DNA of 64,000 nt, from contig NC_060114.1 in NCBI RefSeq assembly GCF_021155765.1, positions 17,838,501-17,902,500 of the forward strand, given 5' to 3'. Below the pieces are notes generated by a model. That model saw only the letters and a program-made list of their open reading frames with translations, was not told the DNA's origin and did no database searches. Positions 33,963 through 47,571 of this stretch are shown here, piece after piece. Origin of the DNA: Diprion similis (taxonomy: Eukaryota; Arthropoda; Insecta; Hymenoptera; Diprionidae). Position numbers and translations under genes: made by a program. The stretch's first letter is position 1, and every line of letters starts with the position of its first letter.

Positions 33963-36900
33963 GTACGGCCCAGTATATTTCTTTTAAAGCTTTAGCTCTC
34001 GTAGGTCCAGAGATTTTACCAGAGAAATATTTTCACCTCGTTTATCACGATCGTTTTACAGCTTGTCACAACGTCCGATAAAATCTTCCAATTCATTTGT
34101 TACGCGCGACGAGATAGAACAGCAGTCGACGCTTGTACGTTTTTTCAAATTATCATCAAAATCTACTAACAATATTCATTTATACTATACTAATACTTTT
34201 CTTCGGGGGTTTCAAATTACCAGATTAACAATTTGCAGCAGTTATTAGGTGTGTAGTTTCGATTTCTAGTAGATACGTCAAAATTCACTTTGATCTCTTC
34301 ACATTGACGCTTTCGAACCATGAGTTTGTAAACATGTGCAGCGATTTGTTTTATATTGCAAAGTTTCTCAGGATTTAACTTTACGCACTTGTTTCGCAAA
34401 ATATCCTATTTTGATGCATCAAACTTCGACGACCAGAGTTTGTTTCCATATGTTCAAACTTTAAACATCAATTCTCGGAGTTGATATATTTAACGATAAC
34501 TTTGTTTAATGTGCCAAATAATTCTTACATTCTAAATTCGAGATTTTCTCAGAATTCTCTCGCCGCGGATCAATTTTGTGAACAAATTTATCTCCCATTG
34601 CTTGAAAAATGAAATCTATCCTTCGCAGATAGAAAATTCATTCTCAGTTTCGTTGACAAATTGCAGTTGGAACATATTTTGTCGGACAGTGAGTTTTATC
34701 AATACTGTACTAGTGCTCGATCGGTAAAAATTTACACACATTTATATATATATATATATATATAAATATTCATAATGTATATAAATGATATATATATATA
34801 TATATTTTTTTTAATATCAGTTTTTTGTTTTTTTTTCCCCTCTTTCTTTGCTAATATCGAATCGTAGTATGGAAATGAAAATATTTCCAGTAAATGGATA
34901 GATCGAAATTGTTTATCGAGTTGAGAGAGAAAAAGAGAGCATGAAAGCGAGACAGAAGAAGTAATTTAAAAAAAAAATATTAGTGTATAATTTTGAAAAA
35001 GAATAATATTATTTTGAGAACCGTCGTAGGAAAGCAATAGTTCTAACAAGACGACAAATTTTTGTGAAACTGCGAGCATGAAAGAACTCGTCACATCGAT
35101 GCACTGATATTTCTGAATGTTTGAAGTGTATAAACTTATGAAATAATTACTTTGGCAACGATCGAAAAATTGGTTCAAAGGTTGTTTATCGCTGTTAACT
35201 CTTTATTGTTCACATTTGTAGCAAAAAGTTTTTACGAATGGGAGAAAAAAAATTCAGGATCGATTTTTAAAAACGCGTAATCAAAAGGATTCGAAAAAAG
35301 AAGAAAATCGGGTACTTCAAATTTTGTAAGCAATAACTGAATTATAGTAAATTGAAAATAACATTCATTTTCAATGATCGAGGGAAATATAGAACGTTCG
35401 TCTTAAAGATTTGAATTACTCTTTGACTTTTGAAAGTGTTGATGAGTGTTCGCTTTGTGTGGTCTGAAGTCCTCGTAAATAAGTCTATCTTGAGATAACG
35501 CTACTTCGCTATCCAGGCAAAAATTTGCTAAAAGTCTTTGATTCATTTGTTACTTTTTTATACTTGCTTTTCATGCTTTTAATGCTGTTACTTCGTTAAT
35601 TCGACGCAACAAATATTAGTATCGCACACGATTATCCTGTATACAGTTGTTCAATTTTAATTTTAGGATATCGTCGTTTGCTTACTTATTTTATCAGGAA
35701 AAACTGAATAAATTTACAGTATTGAGAAACGTGAAATCCCCTTTACGTAAGATGGCAATGACTCGCTGTTGATAATTCGTTGAATGCAACAATAAAACTT
35801 GTGACACGTTTTGTTTTTTTTTTATCGTCTTCCATGTTCGCACTTCAATTATATTTATACAGGTCGTTGCAAATTGTATCGATTGTGAGATTAAAAACTG
35901 TCGACTCAAATTCGTACTTGTGTGGTTTTTTTTTTTCTTTTTTTTTTCTCTCTCTTTTTATCCTCTTGAGTTCTTTTCTTCTCATTATGATTGAAATTTG
36001 GTATTTTCTGGTAATGCTTTTGAATACATTTTTCTCAACGTTCGCATTTTTGCCATCGTTTGACCGTCTGTAGCTATCCTTAAAAAAAAAAAAAAATCAA
36101 AACAACTATAAGTATCTTGTATTGTTGTTATCGGTATTATTATTATTATTGTTGTTGTTATTATTGTTATATGTTGCTTGATTTTCTTTGATATTGCTTC
36201 ATTTAGCGTCTTATCATTAATTACAGCTAAAAGCGTACTTCAATTGTAATTTCTTCTCTTAGGCCGCAGTCAAGAAAAGTGTGGCAACATCCGTCGCTGA
36301 GCGAACTTGATTTACATTTAAGAATCTCTTTACTGCCGTAGCATGTCGGCAGTCTGCAATATAATTATCACGGCCTCCATGTCCTCTGTAAATATTGTTA
36401 TCGAACCTGATAGCAAATTCTTATCACATTCAACGCCACCCTCTTGCTCGTCACATTTCAACACTTTCGTATAGTTTCAGACTAGAAATATCCACGGTAA
36501 TGATAAATTGCATATTTTCAAAGTATTTTTTTTAAGTCTTTTCGCATCGATCATCGGTTCATCATTCTTCCATTTTACAAGACGCAAAGCCAACTTCCGC
36601 CCCTCCTTTTTTTTTTTTTTTTTTTTTTCCTTCTTCATCTCGATAAATATACATGCAATTTCAAACGAGTATTACAGTCTGGCGTTTAGTGTCTGACGTA
36701 GTATCAAACACAGCTAGAGCAAGAGAGAGAGAGAGAGAGAGGAAATAGAGGGATTAAATGGAAAAGATTAACCGCCAATAATGGTTTTAGGTATCAAACA
36801 AGAATTATCGTCCACTAGCCATGTACTCGCACCTGATACCGATGTATTTCTATGTAGAGATAGATTCGATCTTTATCTCTATTTCCAAGAACATATGTGG

Positions 36901-37613
36901 CTGCTGATTATTTTCGTGTATGACATAATCATTCTTGCAAAGAAAAAATTAATTCCTTCTCACGTATGGCATTGAAGATATTCCGTGACTATTACTACAA
37001 TCACTTGATGATTAATTTGTTCTTTCTATTATTCACATCTTTAAAATAGAAGAAAGTAAAAACCCATAAAGTTAAATTATTATTTGGACAGCTTACTTTC
37101 CTCTTTTTCTTTCAATCGTCGAGTTTTCATTACTTTCTGAATGTTACAAGCAAAGCGAATGCTGCTTCTTTTATCGTGCAGTGTTCACGTGTTGTATGTA
37201 TGCGTGTGAATGTATAAAGCAATTATTAGCTGTATATAAAACTTTTTAGCCAATCAAAATGATTTTTTTTTTTTTTTTTTTCCCCTAGGCAAATAGTTTG
37301 TCAATAACACATTACGACACGCTTTTATCAGTCAAATATCGAATAATTGTACAAAGAGAGTAAACGTGACACAGTGCACATCCTTAAACATCCTCTTGGT
37401 TTTAATAAATAGTAGCTTTTAAAGGGAGCTTTTTTTTTTTTTTTTTAAGTAATATGCTTCATTAAATATAAGAAACAAATTATCGATTAGACGATATGTT
37501 ACGTATATAGATATCCCTCACGAGTATTGCGATAGAAAATAATTAATTAAGTATCTAATTCACACTTAGCACCGAGTATATAAAATATACGTACACATAA
37601 CACCGCTCTCTAA

Positions 37614-38600
<987 letters not shown>

Positions 38601-39600
38601 GAAGTAATCCTGGCTGGGCCAAATTGGATAAAGATAGTATGGCGTTGCCGAGGAAGCATTGCCTGTGCTCATCTTAGGTCTCTTGGCCCCCGTAAAAACC
38701 CATAACATAAAATAATATCTTACCTTTAATTAATTATTTTACATAACAAAAATAGGACAACGTCTAACGCGCGACCTGCCGTTGTACGACACAAGAATCC
38801 CCGGGAAAAAAACAAAGAGAGTAACAGAAAAAAAGGTGACAAATTCTACTTTGTCGGGTTGAAGTAAAAGAAGAGAAAAGGGAGAGAGAGAGAGAGAGAG
38901 ATCGTGAACAAGGGAAAATCGAAAAACTAGGGATAAAACAAAACAAAACAAAACAAAAAAAAAAAAAAAAAAACAACGCGAGGAAAACAAACAAAACACA
39001 AAGAACAACAAAAACAAATACACATTGAAACACGAGATAACAATTATTATCCAAAAAAATGTATTTTTCAAAGTTAACGAACTGTGCTTCACGTTCGAGC
39101 GATTAAAACGATCATAAAATGAATTTTTAATTATTATACATAATTATTACTATCTTTAGTACTATAATAATAATAATAAATCTTACCGCTATTATTTTAA
39201 ATATTATTACTATTATTATTATTATTACTATTACCATTATTATCATTACACGAAAATACGTTCTCTTTACATTCTTTTTAATTCTACATACTGTGTAGTC
39301 ATTATTATTATTATTATTACTATTATTGTTATTACCACACCATATTATTTCGAGAACTAACGAATGATGCGCGAGTAATTAATTGTTAACTTGCGAAAAT
39401 GATGATTGAATTTTTTTTTTTTTTTTTTCTGCGGATAGTTATAAAGATATACGTTTTTGAAAGACAAAAGATACTTAACGACATTTTTAGTAGAAGCACT
39501 GTAGAAAATCATGAAAAGAAAAGAATCAATAAAAAAAGAGGAAAAATGCTAATTTGAATAAATTACGTTTTAACGTGTTTCGGATATTTGCATTGTGGAA
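38601..39600 (+). other. Rho1 3' UTR
   Basis: AT-rich trailer with poly(A) and (ATT)n runs at 39170-39330. An AATAAA in 'aatcaataaaaaaag' at about 39528 is a candidate polyadenylation signal. Confidence 0.45.
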
Positions 39601-40763
39601 TAGCACGTGTTAATTTTTACAGTATTGCATTTCTCGCGTGGATTGTAAAGATACCTCTTTTTACTTTTATGCGTGAACGTATTTTTTTTTTTTTTTTATA
39701 CATTTTTTGTTCGTTTTTCTTAAACTCGATGAATTCTTTATTTCGCGTTTCATCTATTTAATTATTTTTATTTTTCGTTTGCAACGAATGCATTGCTGTA
39801 ATACAAACATTAACAGCTATTACCATGTAACTTTATATATTTGTGTAATGCGATCGTTGAATTTTTTTTCCAAATCATCGCATTTGTTTGTGAAATAGTT
39901 AGTTTTCCATGGCTAGAACGGATATATCCAACTTCGAAAGCGTTTACGAATCTAAATATAATGTCTTAACGTGTCAGTCGTAATTACAGTATCAAATTCA
40001 GTAATACACGATTTGAAAATTCGCAAATCAAGTTAGAAAAAGAGAAATTCAAATTAAAATCGCATTTGTATCTACTCCGTTATCGCGCAGAGTAGATTTG
40101 TCTTTCGGAAAATTTCATCTCTAATTTCTTACTCTAATTATCAATGGACACGGAATAATGAACTAAAGTCTACTTTCTCAATCTTCCTAGGATAAATCAT
40201 GGTATGATGGTCATCAATATACCTACCACTGTACCGATGATCTTTTCGAATCATAAAAATTTTGCAGGATCTAAAAACGAGTAACAATAAATTATATGAA
40301 AAATTCTTGTGCGCCACGACGGGAGGTTGCTTTTCCATCTTCCATAAATAGACATAGGTACTTGAATCAGATTTTATATCGTGAAAAGATTAGGCTAAAC
40401 GCTTGTTATTATTATCAAAACATATATTTTAATGCCTAGTTTTGCTAAGTTGAAGTAATAATATGACAAAGAGCTGGTCGTTTGAGACGTTGTGCAGTAT
40501 TTGGTAATGGAGCAGTTTTAAGATCAATGCCATGCGACCAAAGCTAGAACTGGGAATTGAGCGAAAAAAAATACAGAAAAAAATGAAAAAAAAAATAAAA
40601 TCTGGATTAAAAATTATAATTATCGCGAGTAAAAATTTCTTTTTGCCAACAAAACACGTTTGCCGCAATGAAGTTATTCTATTTAATAATTATTCCTATA
40701 TTAATTCTAATCATTCGTTATTTCTTCAGATTGTTTGCTTTTACACACGTGTTTGAAATATTG

Positions 40764-40815
<52 letters not shown>

Positions 40816-40833
40816 AATCACTTGAAAGCAGCG

Positions 40834-40877
<44 letters not shown>

Positions 40878-42400
40878 ACCCTGTAATTTTACGTACACAT
40901 ATACTATTTATATAAAGCATCTCTGCCTCTTACCTATCGCATTAAACTATTAGTGAATGACGCTAGCCCCTGGTTTGAAAGTTTAACCTGAAGGTCGTAG
41001 AAGGAATATTTCTTAAATTTTTGGAATTAAATTAAAAAACGATACACGGGGTGAAGAAATAATAACGAAAAGAAAGAATCGTAAACGGTTCGTAAATTAA
41101 TTTTTTCAAATGTTATGCTTATTACCGCGTTTGCAAAGCGTCGTAAAGTGTATGAATAATCATACGTATTGTTATTGGCTTCAAATTAACAACGCACACA
41201 GTTTTTCGCACACTATTTTAAACATATGCAGCTTTCGTGGGACAGTTTCTCTGACTTTTGAAACGGAAAATTGCCTCTGCAGTTTGAAACGTTATTTATT
41301 ACAATCGTGGGACCGTAAATTGCAGAGAAAATTTTCCTGCCTAGAACGTGCGACGTCATTTCTAACGTATATGTTTAAATCAAGTTTACTATCCCCTTAA
41401 ACAACATGGAATATCATTCCACTTTTCATAACTTATCGTTTTCTCTTTGTAACAAGAAAGAAATGTGAAATATCGGTAAAATCGTAACTGATAAGAAACC
41501 AATTAATTGACACCGTCTCTGGCCTTGAGCCGGCTAATATTATTGTTCAAGCGACTTGATGGAACAAAAAAATTGATTTGATTTCTGAATGGAATATAGA
41601 GGTAATCGTTGTGTCAATAGGTATGTACGTATACGTATAAGCAGCACGTAGAAATGTCTACATAACTGTGAATTTTGCTACCACGTAACTGTTGCCTATA
41701 TAAAAATTAAACCTCTAAACTATATTGATATGAATTACGATGTAAACTACATAATACCAACTATTTTCAAACGTCATATACCTATATCTATTATAAAGTA
41801 TAAAAACTTGGAGTCCTGATCGTTCTGAATATACTGACGACATAATACTATTTTTTCTTTTCTTTAAATAGAATCCACGCTTAGGTAAGTATAAATAGTC
41901 TTTTCGCACAGAATACAAACATCTTAGATAAAATACCAGATCATTTCAATATAAAAAATTCAAATTGTTCGCACATCTAATGAATTGATCGATGATGTAA
42001 ACGAAAAATTATAATGAACGAAATGAAAATAATTAAAAGAAAAAAGAAATCCTTTGTAGCAAATGTTATCTAATGCTTTGTTACAAAAAAAAAAGACAAA
42101 ACCGTTGGGTCAAAATGAATTTACCCAGTAGTTGCGTCACTAAGTTTATTTTAGCGTTTACTACTTTCCAAATATAAACAATAAGTGGATTCAACTCGGT
42201 GTATGCGCGGGAAGATTCAAACTGCGGTTCAAATTTGACCTTGCACATACGTCATTTGCGAAAATAGTATAGTTTTCGAAATCTACACCGAGATGCAGAA
42301 ATAAAAGAAAATTTCTTTACCGACATCCTTGAATATTAGGTATTCAGCTTCAGTCACGTTCAAGGGAAACTTGTACAGTGACTGGTGTATTATGTTTCCA
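39601..42400. other. Intergenic spacer with simple repeats
   Basis: No supported gene. A (GA)n tract of about 45 bp at 40766-40810 is followed by an A tract of about 40 bp at 40836-40876. Other ORFs are AT-driven. Confidence 0.4.
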
Positions 42401-42811
42401 CCACGGTCTTACATACAGGTCTGGGGACTCGTCGAAATTTGTATGGTGGGGGAAGTACGCTTACGCTGTATTTTTTATTTTTCAGCGCTACCGCTAGTTG
42501 GCACTGATGGTAAAGTAATGTTCGCAAACATAACCTCAAATTTCTCAAACAATAAGTGGTGTGCGATGACGAAGTGATAATGGCACACGATATTCTTAAA
42601 AATATATAACGATGTACGATTTATGCGATTTTCACTATTTTTACGTACATTTGGACCACATCATTTGCAAAGTTTGAGAAATTTGAGGTCATGTTTGCGT
42701 ACATTACTTTACTATTAGTGTCAACTAGCGGTAGCGCCGAAAAACAAAAACTGCAGCGTAAGCGTACTTCCCCCACCACTAGAGTCTCCAGGCCTGTATG
42801 TAAGACCGTGG
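42401..42811. mobile_element. Long-armed fold-back element
   Basis: About 411 bp with two arms of 140-150 bp: 42401-42550 (ccacggtcttacatacagg ... tttctcaaac) against 42672-42811 (gtttgagaaa ... cctgtatgtaagaccgtgg), with scattered mismatches. The central 120 bp is unrelated AT-rich DNA. The arms contain gcgctaccgctagttg. No transposase. It would form a long RNA hairpin if transcribed. Confidence 0.85.
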
Positions 42812-42852
42812 TTTCCACACAGGTGCCTCTTTTGGATACCTGTGACAATACC

Positions 42853-42952
42853 AATTGTCACCAGTAGGGGCGCTACTAAAGTTAAACGTAACCTTAAAAA
42901 AAAACACAACCAACTGTCACCGGTAGAGGCGCTACTACTGTTAAACACGACC
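42853..42952 (+). repeat. Tandem duplicate of a GTCACC-GTAG-GGCGCTACT unit
   Basis: Two copies about 55 bp apart: attgtcaccagtaggggcg ctactaaagttaaacg and actgtcaccggtagaggcg ctactactgttaaacacg. The core resembles the CTCF-type CCANNAGRGGGCGC motif with one base fewer. Confidence 0.6.
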
Positions 42953-43010
42953 GTAGTGTATACCTATATAGATCAGTGCTCTAACACAATTAGAAAAGAC
43001 CATGGTCAAT

Positions 43011-43185
43011 GGTGTAAGGAAACAAGGTGTGTTCTTGCGCATACACTGCCTCTTCAGCCATTGAGGATTTGCCCGCACATGACGTCATTTATGTTTAACT
43101 ATGGTTGTCGTGACGTCAGTACGGGCTATCACGTGACTTTGCTACTGCGCATCTCCGTTTAGAGCACACCTTGTTTCCTTACACC
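43011..43185. mobile_element. MITE with 21-bp perfect terminal inverted repeats
   Basis: Left terminus ggtgtaaggaaacaaggtgt(g) at 43011-43031 is perfectly complementary to 43165-43185. The subterminal gcgcat pairs with atgcgc. The middle contains two gacgtca sites around tttaactatggttg. 'gaaaagacc' occurs on both sides, close to the element. It ends about 380 bp before CARS2. Confidence 0.8.
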
Positions 43186-43563
43186 GTGGAAAAGACCGTG
43201 AACTAGAGTCTCTACAAACATAACCTTTGAGAAAAATATTTAAGCGTAACCGAACATACAATTTTGTCATATGGACTGGCACACATGTGAATAGAAATGC
43301 AACAAATGTGCCCGCTGAATAATTCTGCGGAAATTGTATTCAAAACAATAAAATCATAATCCTTTCCTCATCGTCAAAGTTTTATTTATAACGTACTGAT
43401 CGAGCATTGTGGAATACCGGCACTCGTCCAACCATCGCATAAATTAGAATCCAACCCATAAAAATACATTATTGAGAAGAATCTACGTGAATATAGTATC
43501 GTGATATGAAATATAGGCGTAAATGGACTTGAATAACCAATTGTGTATTTCAATTTAGAAATA

Positions 43564-45990
43564 ATGAAATTACTACGCTCTTCGTTGGTTGCTACATTCT
43601 GTAGAAATAGACAACTGCATGTATCGGCATGGAAAAATCAAGATGAGAAACGGAACATGGGTGAAAGCACGTGGATTGAGCCGACAGGATTTGACACGGG
43701 AATAGTAGTCTACAATCCTATACTAAAACGTAAAGTTCCATTTATTACAAGAAATGAAGGATACGCCAGTTGGTATATGTGCGGACCAACGGTTTACGAC
43801 TCTGCACACATTGGTCATGCTTGGTAAACAAATTATTCTGCTTTGCTCACTTACATCGACTCTTATGGAGTTTTAAGAAATTTTTGATGATAGAAGTTTT
43901 CAAATTGACTATTTGTTATTAATAACAGTTATTTTCAGATCTAGTTTCTGTTAATGTATGTAACGTGTAAAAAATTCAGAGACATAGAATTTCCTATTGT
44001 CAAATTCAAAAGCAGTTTCTTTGTCAATTCAATTTCTTTTGTTCTAAAATCATGGCATACCGTCAATTTCTTACAGTTCCTACGTTAAGCTGGACATCAT
44101 CCGTCGAATATTAGTAGAATATTTTGACATCAACTTGATAACAGTGATGGGCATAACAGATATTGATGACAAGATAATAAAGAAGTCTGAGGAGAGTAAG
44201 CGGGACTGGAAGGATCTAACAAGGTTCTATGAGAAAGAATTTTTTTCCGACATGGCAGCGCTAAATGTTCAACAACCGTATCTGTGCTGTCGTGTGTCAG
44301 AACACATGCCTCAAATATTGCAATTTATATTTCAAATAGTAAAAAATAGCGGGGCCTACGTCACCGATGAAGGTACGACCCGTGCGAAATTCCGACTGAT
44401 GAAAAAACTACCACTTTGTAATATATGGTAAATAATACAGGGAAGCATCAACGGTTGTTATCACAAATTGAGAGACTATCTTCTAGTATCATGCAGATGT
44501 GTTGAATTTTGAACCAGGTTCAGTCTATTTCGATACCAGTAAATATCAGGCGTACGGAAAACTAGGCGTTAAGGAAACAACCGCACCTTGTACCCAGGGA
44601 AAAAAAAATGGCCAGGATTTCGCCCTTTGGAAGGCTGCCAAGCCTGGCGAACCGTTCTGGGAAAGTCCTTGGGGTCCCGGCAGACCCGGATGGCATATAG
44701 AGTGCAGTGTACTGGCCAGGTAATATTTACAAGAGAATCGAAAGTGTGTATTTCATTGCCATTTCCAACGCCGCATTCAAGTTTTTCTTATAAATCTTTA
44801 GTGAGAAATTTGGAAAGGCTTTGGATATCCATAGTGGAGGTATTGACTTGGCATTTCCTCATCACGAGAATGAGGAAGCTCAATCATGTCAGCATCACGG
44901 AGTATCACAGTGGGTTAATTATTGGCTACACACGGGACACCTTCATATGAATAGTATGAAAATGTCCAAAAGTTTAGGGAACAGTATCAGCATCGCCGAA
45001 TTACTTGACAAATTCACTGCCGATCAGTTCAGGCTCTTTTGCTTGACCTCACATTACAAAAGAGGTAGTCTTCATTGTTAGTTATTAGTTATTAGTTATT
45101 TTTTGTATCAATGAAACCCAATTCATTCCCAATGATTTCTTTATGTTCTTACCAGGAGTGGAATACACGGATGATCTGATGGCGGCGTCTGTTACAATAC
45201 TGAAGAAGGTTGAGTGTTTCTTAGATGACTGCAATAACTATGTGAACGGAACTTTACCAGAGGGAAATGTGGACGAAGTTGCAATATTGCAAGTAAGATT
45301 AGTTCTTGAATTTTTCTTTGTTTCAAAAGTGAAACAGACTAAAAAGCATAAATAAGATGAAGATTTAAAAATATTTCAAACGACTTCAGGGCTTGGCGCA
45401 ATCGAAATCGGTAATTCAATCGGCCTTAGCAGATGATTTCAATACTCCAAAGGTGATACGCGAAATCACAAATTTGGTTGCTCTTGGGAATAAGATGTTA
45501 CATTCACCTGAGGTAAGTAAGGTCTAGTTTTGCCATTGTTATACTCTGTACTGATTTTTAATTTATTACATTACCGAATAACATAATGCATACATCATTT
45601 CAGGAAGAAGGAACAGTTCGAAGTCCCGCTGTTATTGCTGCTCTCGCGAATTATGTAACATCAACATTGAAGTCTTTCGGGTTGGAAACAAATACGAAGA
45701 ATACGCAGAAGAGTAGTATACAAATGGCGGACGTTATAGATAATCTTGTAAATTTGAGAAGAGATGTTAGAAATTTCGCGCTGGAAGTTAAGTTAAAGGA
45801 TAAGAGATTACTAGAAGCATGCGACGAGGCAAGGAAAAATTTATCCCTTCACGGAGTTCAAATAAAGGTGAGAATTGCAATTCGAATGAATAGCACATAA
45901 CTCCGAGCACGGTAATATCAACTTTATGCTTGTTTTCAGGATTATGGGAATACATGTACGTGGAGTTTTGGAGGAGCTAAGAAAACATGA
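43564..45990 (+). CDS. CARS2: Cysteine--tRNA ligase, mitochondrial (CARS2)
   Basis: Eight exons, 43564-43823, 44077-44372, 44518-44719, 44802-45064, 45156-45292, 45390-45512, 45604-45867 and 45940-45990, join to 531 residues. The N-terminus ([20 protein letters not shown]) is basic and free of acidic residues, like a mitochondrial presequence. Class I synthetase signatures: [15 protein letters not shown] with the HIGH box at residues 82-85, [25 protein letters not shown], the zinc-binding PHHENE, and KMSKSLGN with KMSKS at about 306-310. The DALR-like helical C-terminal domain follows ([10 protein letters not shown]...). Cysteine is charged onto mitochondrial tRNA-Cys; the family also makes cysteine persulfides. 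The exon 3 acceptor at 44517 (gaaccag/gt) was chosen because it gives family-like DEGSVYFD; a nearby upstream acceptor (atgcag at 44496) also keeps the frame. Confidence 0.95.
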
Positions 45991-46515
45991 ATCTAAAAAT
46001 AGCACCATCATTTTCCTTTGCTATTGAAACAATGTTATCCGTTAGGCTACCAGTAAAATAATTGTACAAAGTATTGCACAGCATAGTGATTTTAATGAAT
46101 TATTCTTTGAAATTGATGATCACCTTCTCTTTTTAACACAATGCGTCGAAACGAGACAATATTCGATTTTCTAAAATTGCTTGCATCTGAACAAAGGCGC
46201 GTTCCAACGATCGCCTACGACGTTGGTCAGTGAAATTTTCCCATGTGTCGATTTAAAACGTACATATGCACCAATCATGCGTAAAATGTATCTAAAAAAT
46301 ATTGGAAAATGCATTTTTAGATCTGAAATAATTTATTTCTGATTGAAAATTCACACCGTAAAAAACCGTCAGGCAATAATTTAATGACATTTTCCGGATG
46401 TTGGGGATTCCCGGAAACAGTATCTGGTCAAATCGGTATCCTACCATAGTAATACCGCTAAGCAATTTAAACAGGCTCGAACGGCTAAAGTGACGCCCGC
46501 ACGCACATTTCTGAA
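45991..46515. other. Spacer after CARS2
   Basis: 3' UTR of CARS2 and intergenic DNA. No canonical AATAAA immediately follows the stop. Nothing else is visible. Confidence 0.4.
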
Positions 46516-46803
46516 ATGCAAACCGAAGCCAAAAAGGAAAAGATTACTTTATTCCTAGGGGAAAATCGTGTAAATATTAATAAAAGTAGATACTTCAAAA
46601 ATTTATATTCCGGAAAAATTTCGAGACTTCAGAGAAACCGAAACGCGCGTCAACTACCATATCGATCTATTAACGTTGAAGGAGAGGAACTCCCCGAGTT
46701 CAAGAGGATTTTCCATCCAAATTCTCATTACTTTTATTCCTTTGTTGTTTATTTTGCGTTGACAGTCGTTCAATGGACGCAACATGATTTGAAAAATATT
46801 TAA
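46516..46803 (+). pseudogene. Short BTB-like ORF, possible relic of a tandem kelch paralogue
   Basis: A true ATG opens 95 residues. The start, MQTEAKKEKITLFLGENRV, resembles the start of the kelch gene about 1 kb downstream, METTKERVTLILGEERI. 'SRYFKNLYSGK' then corresponds to 'SDYFASLFSPN', with about eight residues missing between. After this the resemblance ends and the frame stops with no BTB core. It could be a decayed duplicate or a first exon with unseen downstream exons. No acceptor-rich continuation was found before the next gene. Confidence 0.35.
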
Positions 46804-47571
46804 AACAATAAAACTACCGCGATCCCAAGCCATGTCTGATCAGGTTCGTTTATATCTAACGGCGAAGTGTGATGGAATTGCCGAAAATTGGCGCATTCAG
46901 AGCGATTTAGATAAGTCTCGCAATAAATTTGGTGAAATTTCAAGGTTCTTACTGCCATGCTTCTAATTATGATATTATTCGCCATCAATTATTGTTGCTT
47001 ACTAATCTTAGCGATAATTAATTATAGGTAGGAAGCGGGATGATGATTATCGAGAGAAGATTTTGATTAACAATAAACGAGATACTTAATTGAATAGATG
47101 CACGATACAAACCGTATCGCAAGAGAACGGTTAGACAACTGAGGTTTGATGATACCCAAATATGATTTTACGATAGTGATGAAATAGACAGCTGATCTTG
47201 AGGTAGATATTTGAGATGCAAACATTTCGCGCGAGTGTGAGTGCATGTGTGAGGTGTGAGGGGGGATTGAAATGAGACTGGAATGAGCGCGATACGATAC
47301 TTTATACAAGCGGAAGCGTGATTCGAAACAAGCAAAGCTTTCATCAGCCAGCAGAGTGGAGGGGGCAACAGAGTTTTGATACGCACATAGGAATAACGAC
47401 TGATGGGTTGAAACTGTTGATTCAAACAGTTTGGCGTTCAATGCTAAAGATCTAATCACGGTTAGTGTCTTGATCAGTGCAGAGGGTTCTTATACTCTTT
47501 GGACCGGTGCTCCGTGGATAAAAAGTTCAATCACATGTACCGGTAGGTGTGACATTCTAGAAATTTTGAAT
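46804..47571. other. Upstream region of the BTB-Kelch gene
   Basis: No supported gene. The plus frame of the kelch gene is open from about 47431, but the first ATG in a good homology position is at 47572. The minus ORF at 47067-47459 starts with GTG and looks like a chance frame. Confidence 0.35.

Noticed and set aside
47067-47459. 130-residue minus-strand ORF
   Set aside because: Opens on GTG, has no recognisable domain and no splice-supported partner.
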